Shown one piece after another: positions 1 through 11,609 of a DNA stretch of 64,000 nucleotides (the stretch's first letter is position 1; every line of letters starts with the position of its first letter). The stretch comes from Macrosoma leucophasiata (taxonomy: Eukaryota; Arthropoda; Insecta; Lepidoptera; Hedylidae), in assembly GCA_036365455.1 (NCBI GenBank), contig JAWQUS010000010.1, positions 13,214,501 to 13,278,500 of the forward strand, in the 5' to 3' direction. The notes beneath the pieces are model-generated. The model did no database searches. It saw nothing but the letters and a program-made list of their open reading frames with translations, and was not told where the DNA came from. The position numbers and the translations under genes are program-made.

Positions 1-480
1 CAGGTGGTGACTCGCCTCTCCTTGGTGGCCCCCCCAAACAGCCAACCCGATGGTCGACGGGGGGCAACACTGTTGAGAGAGGCTGGGGGTGTCGAGAGGT
101 GTGGCCCCGGTTTCACCATCAGGAGCGAGTAATATCGAGCTCGGAGCGGGCTTCCCCGCTATTATGACTTTAGACACTTCAACCCCCGAGTGTATGGTTC
201 TTGCAGAAATTTAGACAACAGCCTATTATCTAAATTTCTGCAAATGCCATACCTCTAGCGCCCCACTCTGACCGGCCAATGAAGGCAAGCCAGAGGTGAG
301 AGATCTGATGCTCTGTCCGGCCGTACCTCTGTGTGGCGGACGAGGCGGAGCCCAGTTCTCTCGGAGGAACTCGAGATGATGGTAGGGGGTGGTTTCGCTA
401 CTCACCAACAGCTCGCCACAAGCTGCTCTGCCCCCTTGCTGCTCTTATTATTATTATTAGAGCTATGCATACGGCCGCCG
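1..480. other. GC-rich segment, probably a repeat fragment; family not recognised
   Basis: This stretch is clearly richer in G and C than the DNA after it and ends in a short ATT run near 448-460. It holds an inverted repeat: 202-215 (TGCAGAAATTTAGA) pairs with 229-242, and weaker pairing (GTATGG with CCATAC) continues outward. No frame can be supported as coding. It could be the edge of a retroelement cut by the window boundary; that is a guess. Confidence 0.35.
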
Positions 481-914
481 CTCTTAAGTTAAATTCGACT
501 TAAAAAACGACGAAAAATACTTATTTCAACAAGATATTGTGCTTTAGTTTGATGTATACTTATCTATTGTTCGTCGTTTATATTGACGATTTAAAATATT
601 AATTATTATTATTTTATTGTAAATTTAAAATAAATATAACCGTAGAATAAAGATAAAAACACTAAAGAGAATAATACTTTAGATTAGTCGTAAACTAAAA
701 AATTACGCTAACAAACATAATAATATTATTTGTTTTTTTATAACTAAATTAATATTACTATCAAACCCAAGCATTGCATATTCTTTGCCAAAGCGAACTC
801 TTTAATTGCTTTATTAAAGATAATTTATGTTATTATATTTTAATTAGTTTCGCTAAATATTGCTTGCGTCATACCTATATAAAGAGCAAGGTACGCTGAT
901 ATACGATAAGGTAT
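481..914. other. AT-rich DNA without visible gene
   Basis: Very AT-rich with short A and T runs. No coding frame, splice-compatible exon or recognisable repeat was seen. Confidence 0.5.
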
Positions 915-1090
915 AAAAATAACCAGGTCAGATAAGAACTAATTTTACAATCGTAGCCCTGTAACACGAGACATAAACCTGTGTTGTGGGAGTCGTTGTA
1001 CACGCACACACTCAAACTTGAAACATATATCTGTAAACCATACAAATATTTATCCTGTTCGCCCAACATCGAATCGATCGATCGAACTTG
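915..1090 (-). repeat. Diverged tRNA-derived SINE, family C (minus orientation)
   Basis: The segment contains ATAAACCTGTGTTGTGGGAG, a diverged copy of the body seen at 12225-12390, followed by the ACACACTC...AAACATATATCTG block that matches CCGAAACAAATATCTG there. The tRNA-like head expected on the high-coordinate side is badly eroded. Assignment rests on similarity within this window. Confidence 0.5.
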
Positions 1091-1515
1091 CGACTCTACG
1101 ATAAAGTCGATAAAGTTACCACTAAAGCAATTGGGTCGTTAAACTGATTTCCTGATTATAAAAAATCAAAACGTAAAATAAATGCTGTCTCAGTGAATTT
1201 TTGGTTTTTCTTACGACTTTAAACACGCACGTTCTTGGTGATATTTGTGGCGTTTCACTGATTTTGCCCCCTCCCCCCCGTTTTTATTTAATTTTACTTA
1301 CTATGATTTTAATTGCCGAATTTCAGTGTTCTGTAGCCGGTTTGGCATCGAGACGTGACAATCCCACCGTCCAGTAGTGGAGGCGAATTCTTCCGCTAGT
1401 GCTACTCAGTCAACCGAACAATCGAATAATATATAAAAAAAATCGAATATTCGGCACAATAACGTTGAGTTTGTTTCTGTAGGCGGTCTACAATTATAAC
1501 GCACTGTTGGTGGTA
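1091..1515. other. Non-coding DNA with a poly-C tract
   Basis: Holds a C-rich run near 1266-1279 and otherwise ordinary AT-rich sequence. No gene or clear repeat was recognised. Confidence 0.45.
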
Positions 1516-1559
1516 CGCCACCATCGCTTGTTTACATTGGTAAACGAGCGATGGTGGCG
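1516..1559. repeat. Inverted repeat (19-bp arms)
   Basis: Arms 1516-1534 and 1541-1559 (CGCCACCATCGCTTGTTTA and its near-exact reverse complement, one mismatch) flank the 6-base loop CATTGG. It is probably a fold-back remnant of a small transposon; no protein or terminator role is implied. Confidence 0.8.
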
Positions 1560-1610
1560 ATTACGGGATATTCTACCCCAACAATTCACAACACTATTGC
1601 GGTTATTATT

Positions 1611-1904
1611 TTTATTTTAATGAAGGTGGCAAACTAGCGTCTTGTTCACATTGATGATGAGCGATGACTGCAGCCTAAAGACAGCCACACATAGACCAGA
1701 GGTCAAAATGCAGATGCGTTGCCACCCCCGTTGTTCTGTCTCTGTGATAGTTTTTACGGGGCCATACATTAGTATGCCTCCAAAATTACCGTCTAACTGG
1801 AACACGATAGTGCTGAACACTACTATTTAGCGGCAGATAGATTAAGTAATGCGGTGGTGCCTACGCCCTCAAGCTCCTACAATGGAACTCTACCACTAGT
1901 GAAG
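1611..1904 (-). repeat. Family A SINE-like repeat (minus)
   Basis: Family A is the commonest repeat here. Read in its own direction it starts ACTGGTGGTAGAGCTCCAGT, passes through CTAAATGGTAGTGTTCAGCA, GGCACAGAGGCATAAC and CTATAGGCTGCAGTCAT, and ends CATTACATAAAA. This copy is reversed and nearly full length, with the A-rich end degenerate near 1611 and the start near 1900. The larger open frames on either strand over it are by-products of the repeat. Confidence 0.8.
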
Positions 1905-3033
1905 GGTAGTCATCGGGAAGGCTGTTCTCCAGCAGCGGCCGAATTTTTTCGCTGAAGTTATGATAGCCAGAAGTTGGGGATGTGCGTTGTCTGTCGTTCA
2001 TTTAGTACAAAGAGTTTGTACCAGTAGATAATTTGAATCTTATTGATATTATTCGATAACACTGAGCACGACTATTAAGCGGTAGATCCGTTTTAACGTA
2101 TTATAAATCGCCGTCAAAAAAGGTATCATGTTATTTTTCATGTTTGGGAGTTTTTAAACGCTTGAATATTACAATAAAATTATCCAAACCCCTCACTTTA
2201 CAAAATGTGAAACAAAAAAAAACAATTTCTTTGACTCAAAGACAAAAAAATAATAAATGGTAAAAATAAAAGAACAAACGTTTTGCATTTTAATAATCAA
2301 AATACAAATCAAAGCCGGCCATTTGCTAAAATAACGCCAACTGTGTTGCTCTTTACATTTGTCAGGGTTCCCGCTTTGATTTCGTGCGTCATTCCTTTGA
2401 TATTAAATTTAGCTTCGTCACGTAGCGCGTCGCTTCCGCCCTCTTTAACACTGATTGCAGTGGCCCGGCGACGTTAGCGTAAGGCTTTAAATACACCTGC
2501 AATAACGTTGCGCAATACTTTTTTGCACAATAATATTGAATAATGCGTAGCTGCAGCGCAGCTGTCACCTTTTTGTTCTCTAAAATTTAATAGATAAGGT
2601 TATTTATACATTTATACACAACACCACCATCAATGTTATTGCGCTAAAAACTGATGTACCTACATCAATAACTTAGGGTGAATATAACGCTTCATGTTAA
2701 TTTTGTGTAAATAACATTATTTAGTAACATTAACTAGTAACTTTTCTATGTATATCTAATAAAACTGTAAAAATGCACTTACCTGCATGTTTTATACTAA
2801 TAACTTATATATAGTGCGATGTGAATATCGTGCCTCGGCTGAAAATTGTATTGAGATTATAGTAAATGGTGATGAACGCCTATATCTTTGGGTCTGCCTA
2901 TCTAACTGTTAATATTATATAAACGCACCATATTGTGCATGACGCCATCTATCGACAGTGGTCAGTAGTAAACCGCATAAATATGTAGTTTTTCACGTCC
3001 CTTTTGTCACTTAACTGGTGGTTTTTGTTTTTT
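1905..3033. other. Non-coding DNA, no gene seen
   Basis: AT-rich sequence with A runs near 2212-2222. A 64-codon open stretch at 2283-2477 has no recognisable domain and no splice context, so it is not called. Confidence 0.45.
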
Positions 3034-3290
3034 TACTGGTGGTAGGGCTCCAGTGACAGAGGTCGCGGGCATAGGGACCACGGCATTACCTAATATACTT
3101 GCCGCTAAATGGTAATGTTCAGCACTATCATGCTCCGGTCAGGTGGTAATGTACGGCCCTGTAATTTCTGGCACAGAGGCATACATTTTGACCTTGGTCT
3201 TTGTGTGGGTGTCTATAGGCTGCAGTCATCACTTAACATCAATGTGAACTGCATACTTGTTTGCCTGTTCCATTACATTAAAAAAACTTA
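3034..3290 (+). repeat. Family A SINE-like repeat (plus, internally deleted)
   Basis: Starts ACTGGTGGTAGGGCTCCAGT and ends CATTACATTAAAAAAAC. The stretch between GGCACAGAGGCATA and CATTTTGACC is shorter than in the copy at 59993 (the CACCTTAGGCCTCAGGAGTG block is missing), so this copy carries a deletion of roughly 40 bases. Confidence 0.85.
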
Positions 3291-4689
3291 AAGATTTCAC
3301 CCTAATCAATACAGTTATTTTATTACATATTTTAAAAAGTTTTATTTTTTCTAGACCTTATGCAATATGCACGAAATGCGTGAATAAACGCGTCATAAAT
3401 CTATTCGTTAATAAAGAAACCGATTGGCGCAAACCTTTTGGTATTAGTTATCATTGGTGATATTTACTTAGATTGTCTGGCAGAAATTTGTCTTTTAGCA
3501 ATAAGGCCACCATTTATACTGTGCTTCTTTTGTCTTACTCCTCTGTATTTAACTTAGTGTACAGTAAAGATTAATGTTGTTGTTGTTGTTGTACTATGTA
3601 GCCAGATCAAATCTGTGGAAATCGATTTAGTCAAAATTAAACTAATTAAGAGTATTGTTTCGATAAAGATGCTATACCAACGCGGGGTGCTTGGTATCAA
3701 ATCCCAGTTGCAGATCTAGGTATATATTTCATTTGTGTGTATTTCTGTTTATTTTTTAAGATTGCAGTTCTGTTAATTTTTTCTCAACATTATAAATTAT
3801 TTATTAGAAATAAAGATGAATTAAATATATTTTTAAACGCTTAAAAAAATTTTGTTCCGTCCGTGGCTGAATGAAGAAAAAAATGCTGAGTAAAATTAAT
3901 ACGATCATACTATTGCTCTTGCATATTTAACTGTCATAATGCATTCCCAATTGAAACAGCATTAAATTTATAATATTGTGCAACATGATTGATCGTGTAT
4001 GATGGACCTTAGCGCTCGTCGCATCGGGTTACCCTATTCAATCCGTGCAACGGTGAGGGCGGGCTGAGGCGGGGACCGCTCCGTAAAATCCTCACGCCTG
4101 CGCTTAACAACGAACGCCATATTATTCTCTTGTAACATACTCTTGGTTCGTTTGCTCGGTCAATTATCTTTAACGTATTGAAATGGCGTCATGACGTGAT
4201 AAATCCTCGTTTTTTTACAATAAAATAAATACGTTTTACTCCCCATTTCCTTTCTTTTGTCGACAGATAAGGATTTATGGTATGATTTCTCCAAGAAATA
4301 TACCTATAATCCAAATCGCTTACGTTGAAAGTAAGAGCAATAAACACTTAATACTTTTTCTCGTTATTTTGAATGAGTTTTTTTATGTGTTCTGTAGGAT
4401 GTGTACAATTTTATTCTTAGGACTTAGGCAGTCAGTTGTACAGGCTTCATTGTAGCATGTTCCTTTATTTGGACCACGGAGCAACGCATCGTTATAAAAT
4501 AGCTTCGTGATTTTAAAGCTTGGTGCGGACTAACTAAAAGTGGAGCTCTAGTGACGAAATTTGAGGGCTACTCCGCGTTATCTATCTGCGGCTTAGTGAT
4601 AGTGTTCAGTGCTGCCGTGTTTTGTTTGTTCATGACAATGTACGGCTCCGAAAATTAACAGTGGCACAGATTAAATGAGGCTTTAGGCA
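3291..4689. other. Non-coding DNA with a (TTG)n run and a GC-rich patch
   Basis: A TTG microsatellite lies at about 3575-3592. A GC-rich patch at about 4000-4130 has no supported frame. The part from about 4530 has weak family A resemblance (GGAGCTCTAGTGACG). No gene was found. Confidence 0.45.
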
Positions 4690-4975
4690 TAGGCATATAT
4701 ACACCACCGCATTACCTGATCTACTTACAGATAAATGACAGTATTCAGCAATATCGTGTTCCTGTTATATGGTTGTGTAAAGCCCCGTAATAACTATCAC
4801 AGAGACATAACAAGGAAGGTCTCATGAGGGCAACGCATCTGCATTTTGACCTCTAGTTTTTTGTGTTTATAGGTTGCTATATATCATTTAACATCCATGT
4901 GAACTGCATGATTGTTCACTACCTTTGTTAAATTAAAAGATTATACGCAAAGTATCCTTGGTTTTGATATTTTTA
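4690..4975 (+). repeat. Family A variant repeat, one half of a local duplication
   Basis: Diverged family A copy (ATTCAGCAATATCGTGTTCC, CATTTTGACCTCTAG). The part from about 4737 to 4970 is nearly identical to 8217-8435. The similarity runs past the normal family end into GATTATACGCAAAGTATCCT, so the two were copied as a block or belong to a longer subfamily. Confidence 0.75.
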
Positions 4976-5575
4976 ACCGATTTCATAAAGGAGGAGGTTC
5001 GTTGATATTTTTAGACTGTAGAATTCACTTACCATAAATCATAGTTAGCTATTTTCATGGCAATAATTGATACTCGATAATTTTTATCTTATAGCATCGA
5101 TTCAGTAAAACAATTACTTATTTAATAATTCTAAAATGCCGACGAAATCATGCGTGTGCAGACGTGACTGTTATTTTTGACTATATTGCTCGTTACTCGA
5201 CTATATTACAAAGATAGTCCGAACCATTGTAAGGGTCTGATTATCGCAGCTTCTGCGTTTAACCCCAAGCTTAAATTATCGTAGCATCTACTATTATGAA
5301 TTTTAAAGCTTACAATATACCGAGCGATCACGACTTTCTAAACTATTCTCAGGCCTTAATACTTGGGAAGGGTGAGAAATTTAATGGATATGACTGTTAT
5401 ATTACAGGTTTACGGTATAATAGCCCTCTTAATTTTATTTGAATAAATTAAGCCTTATTTCAACGGCCTATGATTATCTTTATCGGTTAGGTAAATATGA
5501 CAATAATTATTTATAGTTGTGTTATATTTTTTCTCTCAGTAAGTTTTACATAGGTAGTAAAATGTACGATGTATA

Positions 5576-6829
5576 AGGTTGGGGAAAAAGTTTCTTCGCA
5601 TTTTTTAAGATAATTCAAAACATTTTTTAATATAGTTTATTGAAATTTAACTAAAGTATGTATGTACCATTTTGTTCGATAACCTTTTGCCATCTTGTAG
5701 GTAGAGACATGATCCCATTGCTATAAAAATTTTGGGACTTCTCATCAAAATACCGCGACAAGTGGATTTGGCAGTCCTCTCGTGATGTTAACCTAACATT
5801 GCATAAAGAATTCTGAAGAGACCGAAACAGGTGGAAATCTGAAGGTGCAGGGTCAGGACTATACGGCGGATGCATTAACACCTCCCAGCCAAACTCTCTT
5901 AATTTTTGCTGAGTGGCTATAGATGTGTGAGGTCTAGCGTTATCATGATGAAACACCACACCCCTTCTGTTGATCAATTCCGGCCGTTTTCTCTCAACTT
6001 CTTGCTTTAATCTCATCAGTTGTTCGCAGTAGAGTTCAGAATCGATAGTCCTGCCTGGTGGTAATAGCTCATAATGAATAATGCCCTTCCAATCCTACCA
6101 CACACAACATCACCTTATTGCGAGTTAACCCGGGTTTCGCAACAGTCTGTGAAGCCTGACCGGCCTTTGACCACGACCTTTTTCGCACGTTCTTGTCGTA
6201 CGTGATCCACGTTTCATCACCAGTTATCAGCTTCTTCAAAAATGATTCGGTTTCATTACGTCGTAATAAAGAATCACAAATGAGTACACGGTTCATTAGG
6301 TTTCTTTCGGTGAGCTCGTGAGGTACCCAAATATCGAGCTTTTTTTTGTACCCAGCCTTTTTTCAAATGAGCCAAAACTGTTTTGTGATCAATTCTCAGT
6401 TCTTCAGCTACGTCGTAACTACTGATATGTCGATCTTGCTCTACTTTTTAAAAAATGGCATCCATTTTATCCGTAATATGGCGACCAGAGCGAGGTGCAT
6501 CTTTGACATCAAAATTTCCGGATTGAAAACGCTTAAACCAAATTTGTGCTACTCTCACAGACACTGCACTAGGTCCATAAACATCGCAAATTTTTTTCGC
6601 GGCTTGCGTTGCATTTTTACCTTTTTTGTAGTAAAATTTTAAAATTTATCTTGACAGTACGAAAAACAAATGAAAATCACACATTTGCCTAATTTGAATT
6701 TGGAATTATGTTCTTTAAAATTTTAACTTTCAATGATACCAAAACCAGCCAGATACAAATACTACAGCCAAAGAGATTTTATTACAAGTTCATACATACT
6801 ATAATGCGAAAAGACTTTTTCCCCAACCT
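5576..6829 (-). mobile_element. mariner-type DNA transposon, whole length but coding region broken
   Basis: Inverted ends AGGTTGGGGAAAAAG...TTCGCAT are present at 5576 and, reversed, at 6829. TA dinucleotides occur at both borders, as expected of mariner target duplication, but the exact border base is ambiguous by one or two positions. The length of about 1.25 kb matches mariner elements. It lies upstream of the first sif coding exon and is oriented opposite to sif. Confidence 0.9.
5651..6660 (-). pseudogene. mariner transposase pseudogene (DD34D type)
   Basis: The minus strand encodes a cut-and-paste transposase in at least two frames. The upstream part (about 6300-6660) resembles the N-terminal helix-turn-helix half but is interrupted. 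One frame at 6069-6296 holds GDETWITYD with the first catalytic aspartate. A second frame ending at 5651 holds HHDNARPHTS and SPDPAPSDFHLF; the last two acidic residues are both aspartate with 34 residues between them, the D34D signature of mariner. A frameshift lies near 6095, where the first frame runs out and the second is already open. All three catalytic aspartates survive, but no single product can be made. Subfamily was not assigned. Confidence 0.9.
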
Positions 6830-6897
6830 ATTATGTCACGTCCTCGTAGGGTCAAGAGTCTCTGAAATTTACTTTTGAAATTATAACTTATTTCTTA

Positions 6898-7156
6898 GTA
6901 ACGTAACTTTACGCCTGTAAACCCCGAAGGGGTAGGCAGTGGTAAATGCATGCATTCAAGCATACATGCAAACCCACGATTCGCCGGTTACGTTTTTGGC
7001 CCATGTAACAGGTGGCAAGCCTGTTGACATCTCCGGGCACAAAACCAGAGATAAAGGACTTTACACCAATATCTCTGATAACCCCATACCCGGGAATCGA
7101 ACCCAAGACCTCAGCTTTGTAGTAGTGGCCTGCTACCACTAGGCTACCGAGGCAGT
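6898..7156 (-). repeat. tRNA-derived SINE, family B (minus)
   Basis: Read on the minus strand it begins with a tRNA-like head: a TAGCCTAGTGGTAGCAGGCC A-box region and a GTTCGATTCCCGGG B box near 7090-7105, i.e. an internal RNA polymerase III promoter. The tail near 6900 holds CCCCGAAGGGGTAGGCAG (plus-strand reading). Sister copies lie at 36783-37083 and 59325-59640; this one lacks the CTTCGAG...CCAGAAAATGG middle block. Confidence 0.85.
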
Positions 7157-7174
7157 TAATTAATTCTTAGTAAA

Positions 7175-7430
7175 TGGCATTTTATAGGATTCTGTACTCA
7201 AAAAACAAAATCCTTATAGTTTTATCACGTCTATCTGTCTGTCTGTCTGTCCGTCCATCCGTCCGTATGTCGCAAACACTTCACTCTGAAATTATAATGA
7301 CTACATATTTGAAATTCGGTAGATATGTTTTATGAGCCCCTTTATGATTTTTATATAAAAAAAAAAATTATGAAAACTTACAAAGTGTCTCCATACTTCG
7401 AACCGAAACTAAAAACAAGTTTTTTTTATC
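7175..7430 (+). repeat. TCTG-rich dispersed repeat (GATTCTGTACTC type)
   Basis: Contains CTGTACTCAAAAAAC, TTATAGTTTTATCACG and a CTGTCTGTCTGTCCGTCC run, as do 25088-25260 and, reversed, 10100-10240. Probably the end of a non-autonomous or truncated transposon; class not settled. Confidence 0.6.
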
Positions 7431-7619
7431 AAACATGTACATGTAGAGTGTCTATAGATAGGTTTACAAAATTACATTCATATTTCTAAAACCATTTTTT
7501 CTGAAAGGCAATCATTTGCAAGAGACTTTCAATGTGGTAAAATGCGCCCCACTCTTAACTTTTGAAATAAAACAATGAGAAATCTAAAAATATATTCCTA
7601 GTTATTCATGAGAGATTGA

Positions 7620-7830
7620 GACCTCGCAATTTCTATAAATAGTTGCACTAAGCACTATCGTGTTCCCTTCAGACGGCAATGCAAGGTTCTGTACTTACTG
7701 TCATATAGACAGCAAATTCAGGTATAAAGGTGGCAATCTGTATATTGATTTGTAGTTCTTGTGGTAAATGTTTATAGGCTGCAGTAGTCATTTAAGCTCT
7801 TATAAAGAACTGTGTACATGTGTTATGCAG
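7620..7830 (+). repeat. Degenerate family A repeat (plus)
   Basis: Keeps CACTATCGTGTTCCCTTCAG, TTTATAGGCTGCAGTAGTC and an AACTGTGTACATGTGTTATG end, with many substitutions and gaps. Confidence 0.6.
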
Positions 7831-8119
7831 GTGTCGGTATGTTAATAGAGGATGCGAAATAAGTGCACTCGACACAGTTGGCATTGTGCGACTGAATTTT
7901 ATTATAAAAACACTAGGCACTAGGCATCACTGTCTTCTTCGTGAAAAAAAATGTATATTTTATTAAAACAAAACTGGAACGTACGAGTAATATCATGTGA
8001 ACGGCATTCTTATTTCGTTTAGAAGAAACAAAATAAAATTGCTGATGAGACCATCCGATTCAACTTAATAGCTTAGTAGTTCATTTATTCAAATTCCCTA
8101 GCTATAAAAAATGTATGTT
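7831..8119. other. Non-coding DNA, nothing recognised
   Basis: AT-rich spacer between family A copies, without gene or structure. Confidence 0.45.
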
Positions 8120-8440
8120 TTACTGGTAGTAGTGTTTCTTTATAGGGACAAGACAGGAACTCTACTACTCTCTAAGTAGATACCATCGCATTACCGGTGC
8201 TATCTTCGTCTTAACAACATTATTCAGCAATATCGTGTTCCTGTTATATGGTTGTGTATGGCCCCGTAATAACTATCACAGAGACATAACAACGAAGGTC
8301 TCATGAGGGCAACGCATCTGCATTTTGACCTCTGGTTTTTGTGTGTGGTTGTGGTGTTGGTGTTCTGGTCATGTGAACTGCATGATTGTTCATTACATCA
8401 AAAGATTATACGCAAAGTATCCTTGGTTTTCATATTTTCT
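8120..8440 (+). repeat. Family A variant repeat, second half of a local duplication
   Basis: Starts ACTGGTAGTAGTG and matches the copy at 4690-4975 closely from ATTCAGCAATATCGTG to GATTATACGCAAAGTATCCT, including sequence beyond the usual end of the family. Confidence 0.75.
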
Positions 8441-8704
8441 GTAACAGTATTTGAGCAACCCGTCGGTCATAGTAGCTAACGTTTACAATCTTAGTTATGA
8501 GGGTGCCCGCAATTTTATGTTCTATTTGTCTCGGGTTCATAATGTGTTTAAATGTTAATAAACGTTTATCTTTGAACATAGAATAGTTTAACTCTTTTAT
8601 TATCTTCCCAAGGAGTTGTAGTAAATAAGCAACATAAGAAAAGCAGTTCGATTAAGAGTTTAGAACGGATATGTACAGTCTGCTCTCTGAGGGGTGGGAC
8701 TGTA

Positions 8705-8850
8705 TATCTTCTTTTCATGTAATGAAGGTGACAAACAAGCATGCAGTTCACGTAGTTGTAAAATGTTATAGACATCTGCAAAAAATAGAAGTCAAAATTC
8801 TAATCAACACTGCCATTTGACGGCAGATTGATTATCTAATCTATTATATA
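8705..8850 (-). repeat. Partial family A repeat (minus)
   Basis: Holds TTTTCATGTAATGAAGGTG and ACAAACAAGCATGCAGTTCA, the reversed 3' end of family A, then GCCATTTGACGGCAGATTGA from its first half. The middle is missing. Confidence 0.6.
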
Positions 8851-8852
8851 TT

Positions 8853-9030
8853 TATGTACGGCCCTGTAATTTCCGGCACAGAGGCATAACACCTCAGACC
8901 TCAGGAGTGGTAACGCAGCTGCATGTTGACCTTGGTCTTCGTGTAAGTGTCTATAGGCTGCAATCATCACTTAACATCAATGTGAACTGCATGCTTGTTT
9001 GCCACTTCCATTACATAAAAAAAATATTAA
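8853..9030 (+). repeat. 5'-truncated family A repeat (plus)
   Basis: Begins at TGTACGGCCCTGTAATTTCC and runs to CATTACATAAAAAAAAT. It abuts a minus-strand fragment of the same family, making a head-to-head arrangement. Confidence 0.8.
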
Positions 9031-9662
9031 TACTTGTTAATACACACTCTGATATAGTGAGTAGAGATGGTTAATTTAGGAGTGGATTGGAAAATACTCT
9101 AAATAGTTTGACCATTAATACTATAATTATTAACAGCAGTCATACACTATAATAATAAGTGGGTACAATATCTTTCTCACAGTTATTCGAAAACTTGAAC
9201 CTTTCAGTGAAGCCTATCAATAGTTTATTTATTACTAGCTGTGCCCGCAACTTTGTTTGCGTGGAATGGTGGCTTTGGGACATAAGCAGCGCTTTTGGAT
9301 ATACATTTTGGTTAATTTTGACTCATAAACACTTTTGGGTAGCTAAAAAAATCTATTTTGCAGTAATGCTTCTCTGTACACGATATTAGACGTATGACCA
9401 TCGGGGATAAAAGCACACAGGCTGCTAGGATTGCGAAAAATTGCTAATTATCTGTTTAAACGCGCATCCATCCTACGCTGAGCCGTATTTTCGAAAATGC
9501 CATTTTAAACTTCTATGCATAATATTTTTTTATAGAAAATTATTATAAACTTTTGTAACTTCAGTCAATTTTTAAACATAAAAGATAGCATAATATAAGC
9601 ACTCCGTAAGAGCCGGCCGAAGAGAAAAATTGAATATTAACGTTGTGCATTTTTACCCACTA

Positions 9663-9858
9663 ATGCCACCACCACCACCGCCACCACTACAATCGCCACC
9701 AACGCCATCAACGCCATCACCATCACCAAACACCTAGGCCACCAATGCCACCACTGATACAAACGCCACCAAAACCACCACCACCACCACAACCAATGCA
9801 ACCAACGCCCCCAAAACTACCAACAACACCACCAACATCACCAACGCCACCAATTCCG
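9663..9858. repeat. CCA/CCN-rich minisatellite
   Basis: About 195 bases made almost wholly of ACCACC, CGCCACC and CGCCATCA units, imperfectly repeated in triplets. It translates as Pro/Thr-rich on one strand and Gly-rich on the other, but both frames run out into plain sequence and no splice context supports coding. Confidence 0.85.
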
Positions 9859-10099
9859 TACAAAAAATGCCATAAACATTTCGTTTGTTGGAAGGTAATA
9901 TACAACATAAGACCTAAAAATTCTGTGAAAATTTTAAGTGTGTACTTGATACCGTTATTGATATCGAGCAAAAAATATACGAAAAAAAACACGTTTATTG
10001 TATGCCCCCTTGGACCCCTTAATATTTTCATTTTCTTATTTATAGTATTCAATTTTGTCGCTATAGCGGTAACAGAAATACATAATTTGTAAAAATTTT

Positions 10100-10240
10100 A
10101 GCTTTCTAGCTATCACTGTTTATGAGATACAGCCTGGTGACAGACAGACGGATGGACGGACATACAGACAGACAGCGGAGGATGAGTAATAGGGTCCGTT
10201 TTTACCTTTTAGATACGGAACCCTAAAAAAGATAGATTCA
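10100..10240 (-). repeat. TCTG-rich dispersed repeat (reversed)
   Basis: Contains ACAGACAGACGGATGGACGG and TAGATACGGAACCCTAAAAA, the reverse of the GGGTTCCGTA...CTGTCTGTC repeat at 25088-25260. Confidence 0.65.
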
Positions 10241-10894
10241 GAATAGTTTAAAAATATTCGATATGATTCTTTAAATTGTCGTACCTTTTTTATTTCTGAA
10301 CCGATTGACATGAAACAATCAGTAAATGTTAAGTGAAACTTACCACAATATATTAGTAAAAACTAAAAATCAGATAAACCATTTCTGAAATTAGCGTGAA
10401 CAAACACACAGACCAACATACATTTTTCCGGGATAAAAAGTACCCAGTGTTGTGCGCCAAAGGTTAAAGTATAAATATACCACGTTTCATTGTAATCGGA
10501 CCAGTAGATTTTGTGTGATGCTTGAACAAGCAGACAGACAGACAGACAGAACAAAAAAATTTCTAATCACATATTTGTGTTCGGTATCGCTCTAGTAACA
10601 TCCCCTGGTATTTATTTGTTCAATATTTTCAATGTACAGAATTTGAACTTCAACAGTTTTATTATAAGTATAGATATAGATTATATCAAGTTCTCTTAAT
10701 GGTTGGAAATTCAGGTTCCTAGCTTTATCCACAACGAAATTACAGAAAGCTTTCAGTAAAAGATGTTACGGCCGTGCCCGACTTTGTTTTGCTCGACTTG
10801 AGGGTATTTCAGTGCCCCCAGATGCTATAATGAAGATCCTCAACAATGAAATGAACACATCTTTTAATGTTATGAATGAACGTCACCTCACGCC

Positions 10895-11180
10895 CACGAA
10901 TAGATTAGCAGAGGTAAATGCATGCATTCAAACATACATATGAACGTCCAAAGTAGTTAAGTATATTTTGTTGCATGTACCTCATAGATAACGAACCTAT
11001 GTCTGCGATATATTCGATCACATCACCAAACTCCAAGGGTGTTACACTGGAAAACTTCTTAAAAATGGAAAAATCTTGATAGGACTTACCATCCCGACCC
11101 GGGGATTGAGCCCAGAACCCTAGCGTAGCGTTAAAGTGTGATTCCGAACTCCGCTGCACGCAGCAGTGCTGCCGTAGCAT
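10895..11180 (-). repeat. Diverged tRNA-derived SINE, family B (minus)
   Basis: Shares GAGGTAAATGCATGCATTCA and CCCGACCCGGGGATTGAGCC with the family B copies. The head beyond 11120 (TAGCGTAGCG...) is strongly diverged, so the polymerase III boxes are probably dead. Confidence 0.6.
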
Positions 11181-11195
11181 TACTGGTCTCCAATT

Positions 11196-11480
11196 TTTTT
11201 TTTATGTAATGGTCGTGGCAAACAAACTTTCAGTTCACATTGATGTTAAGTGATGACTGCAGCCTATGGACACCCACACACAGACCAGTGGTCAAAATGC
11301 AGATGCGTTATCACTCCTGAGGCCTAAGGTGTTATGCCTCTGTTCCGGAAATTACAAGGCCGTATTACCACCTGACCGGAACACGATAGTGCTGAACACT
11401 ACCACTTAGAAAGTATAGTAGGTAATGCGGTGGTGCCTACGCCCGCGAACTCCGTCACTGGAGCTTTACCACCAGTAAAT
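11196..11480 (-). repeat. Family A SINE-like repeat (minus, near full length)
   Basis: Starts with a T run and ATGTAATGGTCGTGGCAAAC, and ends GGAGCTTTACCACCAGTAAA. All internal landmarks are present, among them GACTGCAGCCTATGGACACC and TGGTGCCTACGCCC. Confidence 0.9.
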
Positions 11481-11609
11481 ATTCTATATAAGTTTATATG
11501 AGATTACATTCCGAGCTACGCGACAAAGTCGCGGCAGTACAGTGGCAGCTTTATTTTTTTCTTTTAGGTTCTTTATTTTTTTAAGAAGGCGGTTACACTC
11601 ACAGCCTTA

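Larger units (their letters stand above)
9236..10610 (+). repeat. Composite repeat region (GTGCCCGC...CGTGGAAT type) with internal minisatellite
   Basis: At 9236 the text TAGCTGTGCCCGCAACTTTG resembles the common lepidopteran CCCGCGACTTCGTCCGCGTG repeat (seen cleanly at 29221-29245). The matching far part lies at about 10280-10560: CCGGGATAAAAAGTACCC, TTTCATTGTAATCGGACCAG and an ACAGACAGACAG run. The middle holds unrelated material, including the CCA-rich array and a reversed TCTG-type repeat. Open frames of about 110 residues at 9723-10092 arise from the proline/glycine-biased minisatellite. Confidence 0.5.

Noticed and set aside
6346..6642. 98-codon open frame on the plus strand
   Set aside because: It is antisense to the N-terminal half of the mariner transposase and has no features of its own.
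9723..10092. Gly-rich and Pro-rich frames of about 110 codons on both strands
   Set aside because: Both come from the CCA-type minisatellite and run into unrelated repeat sequence; no splice context.
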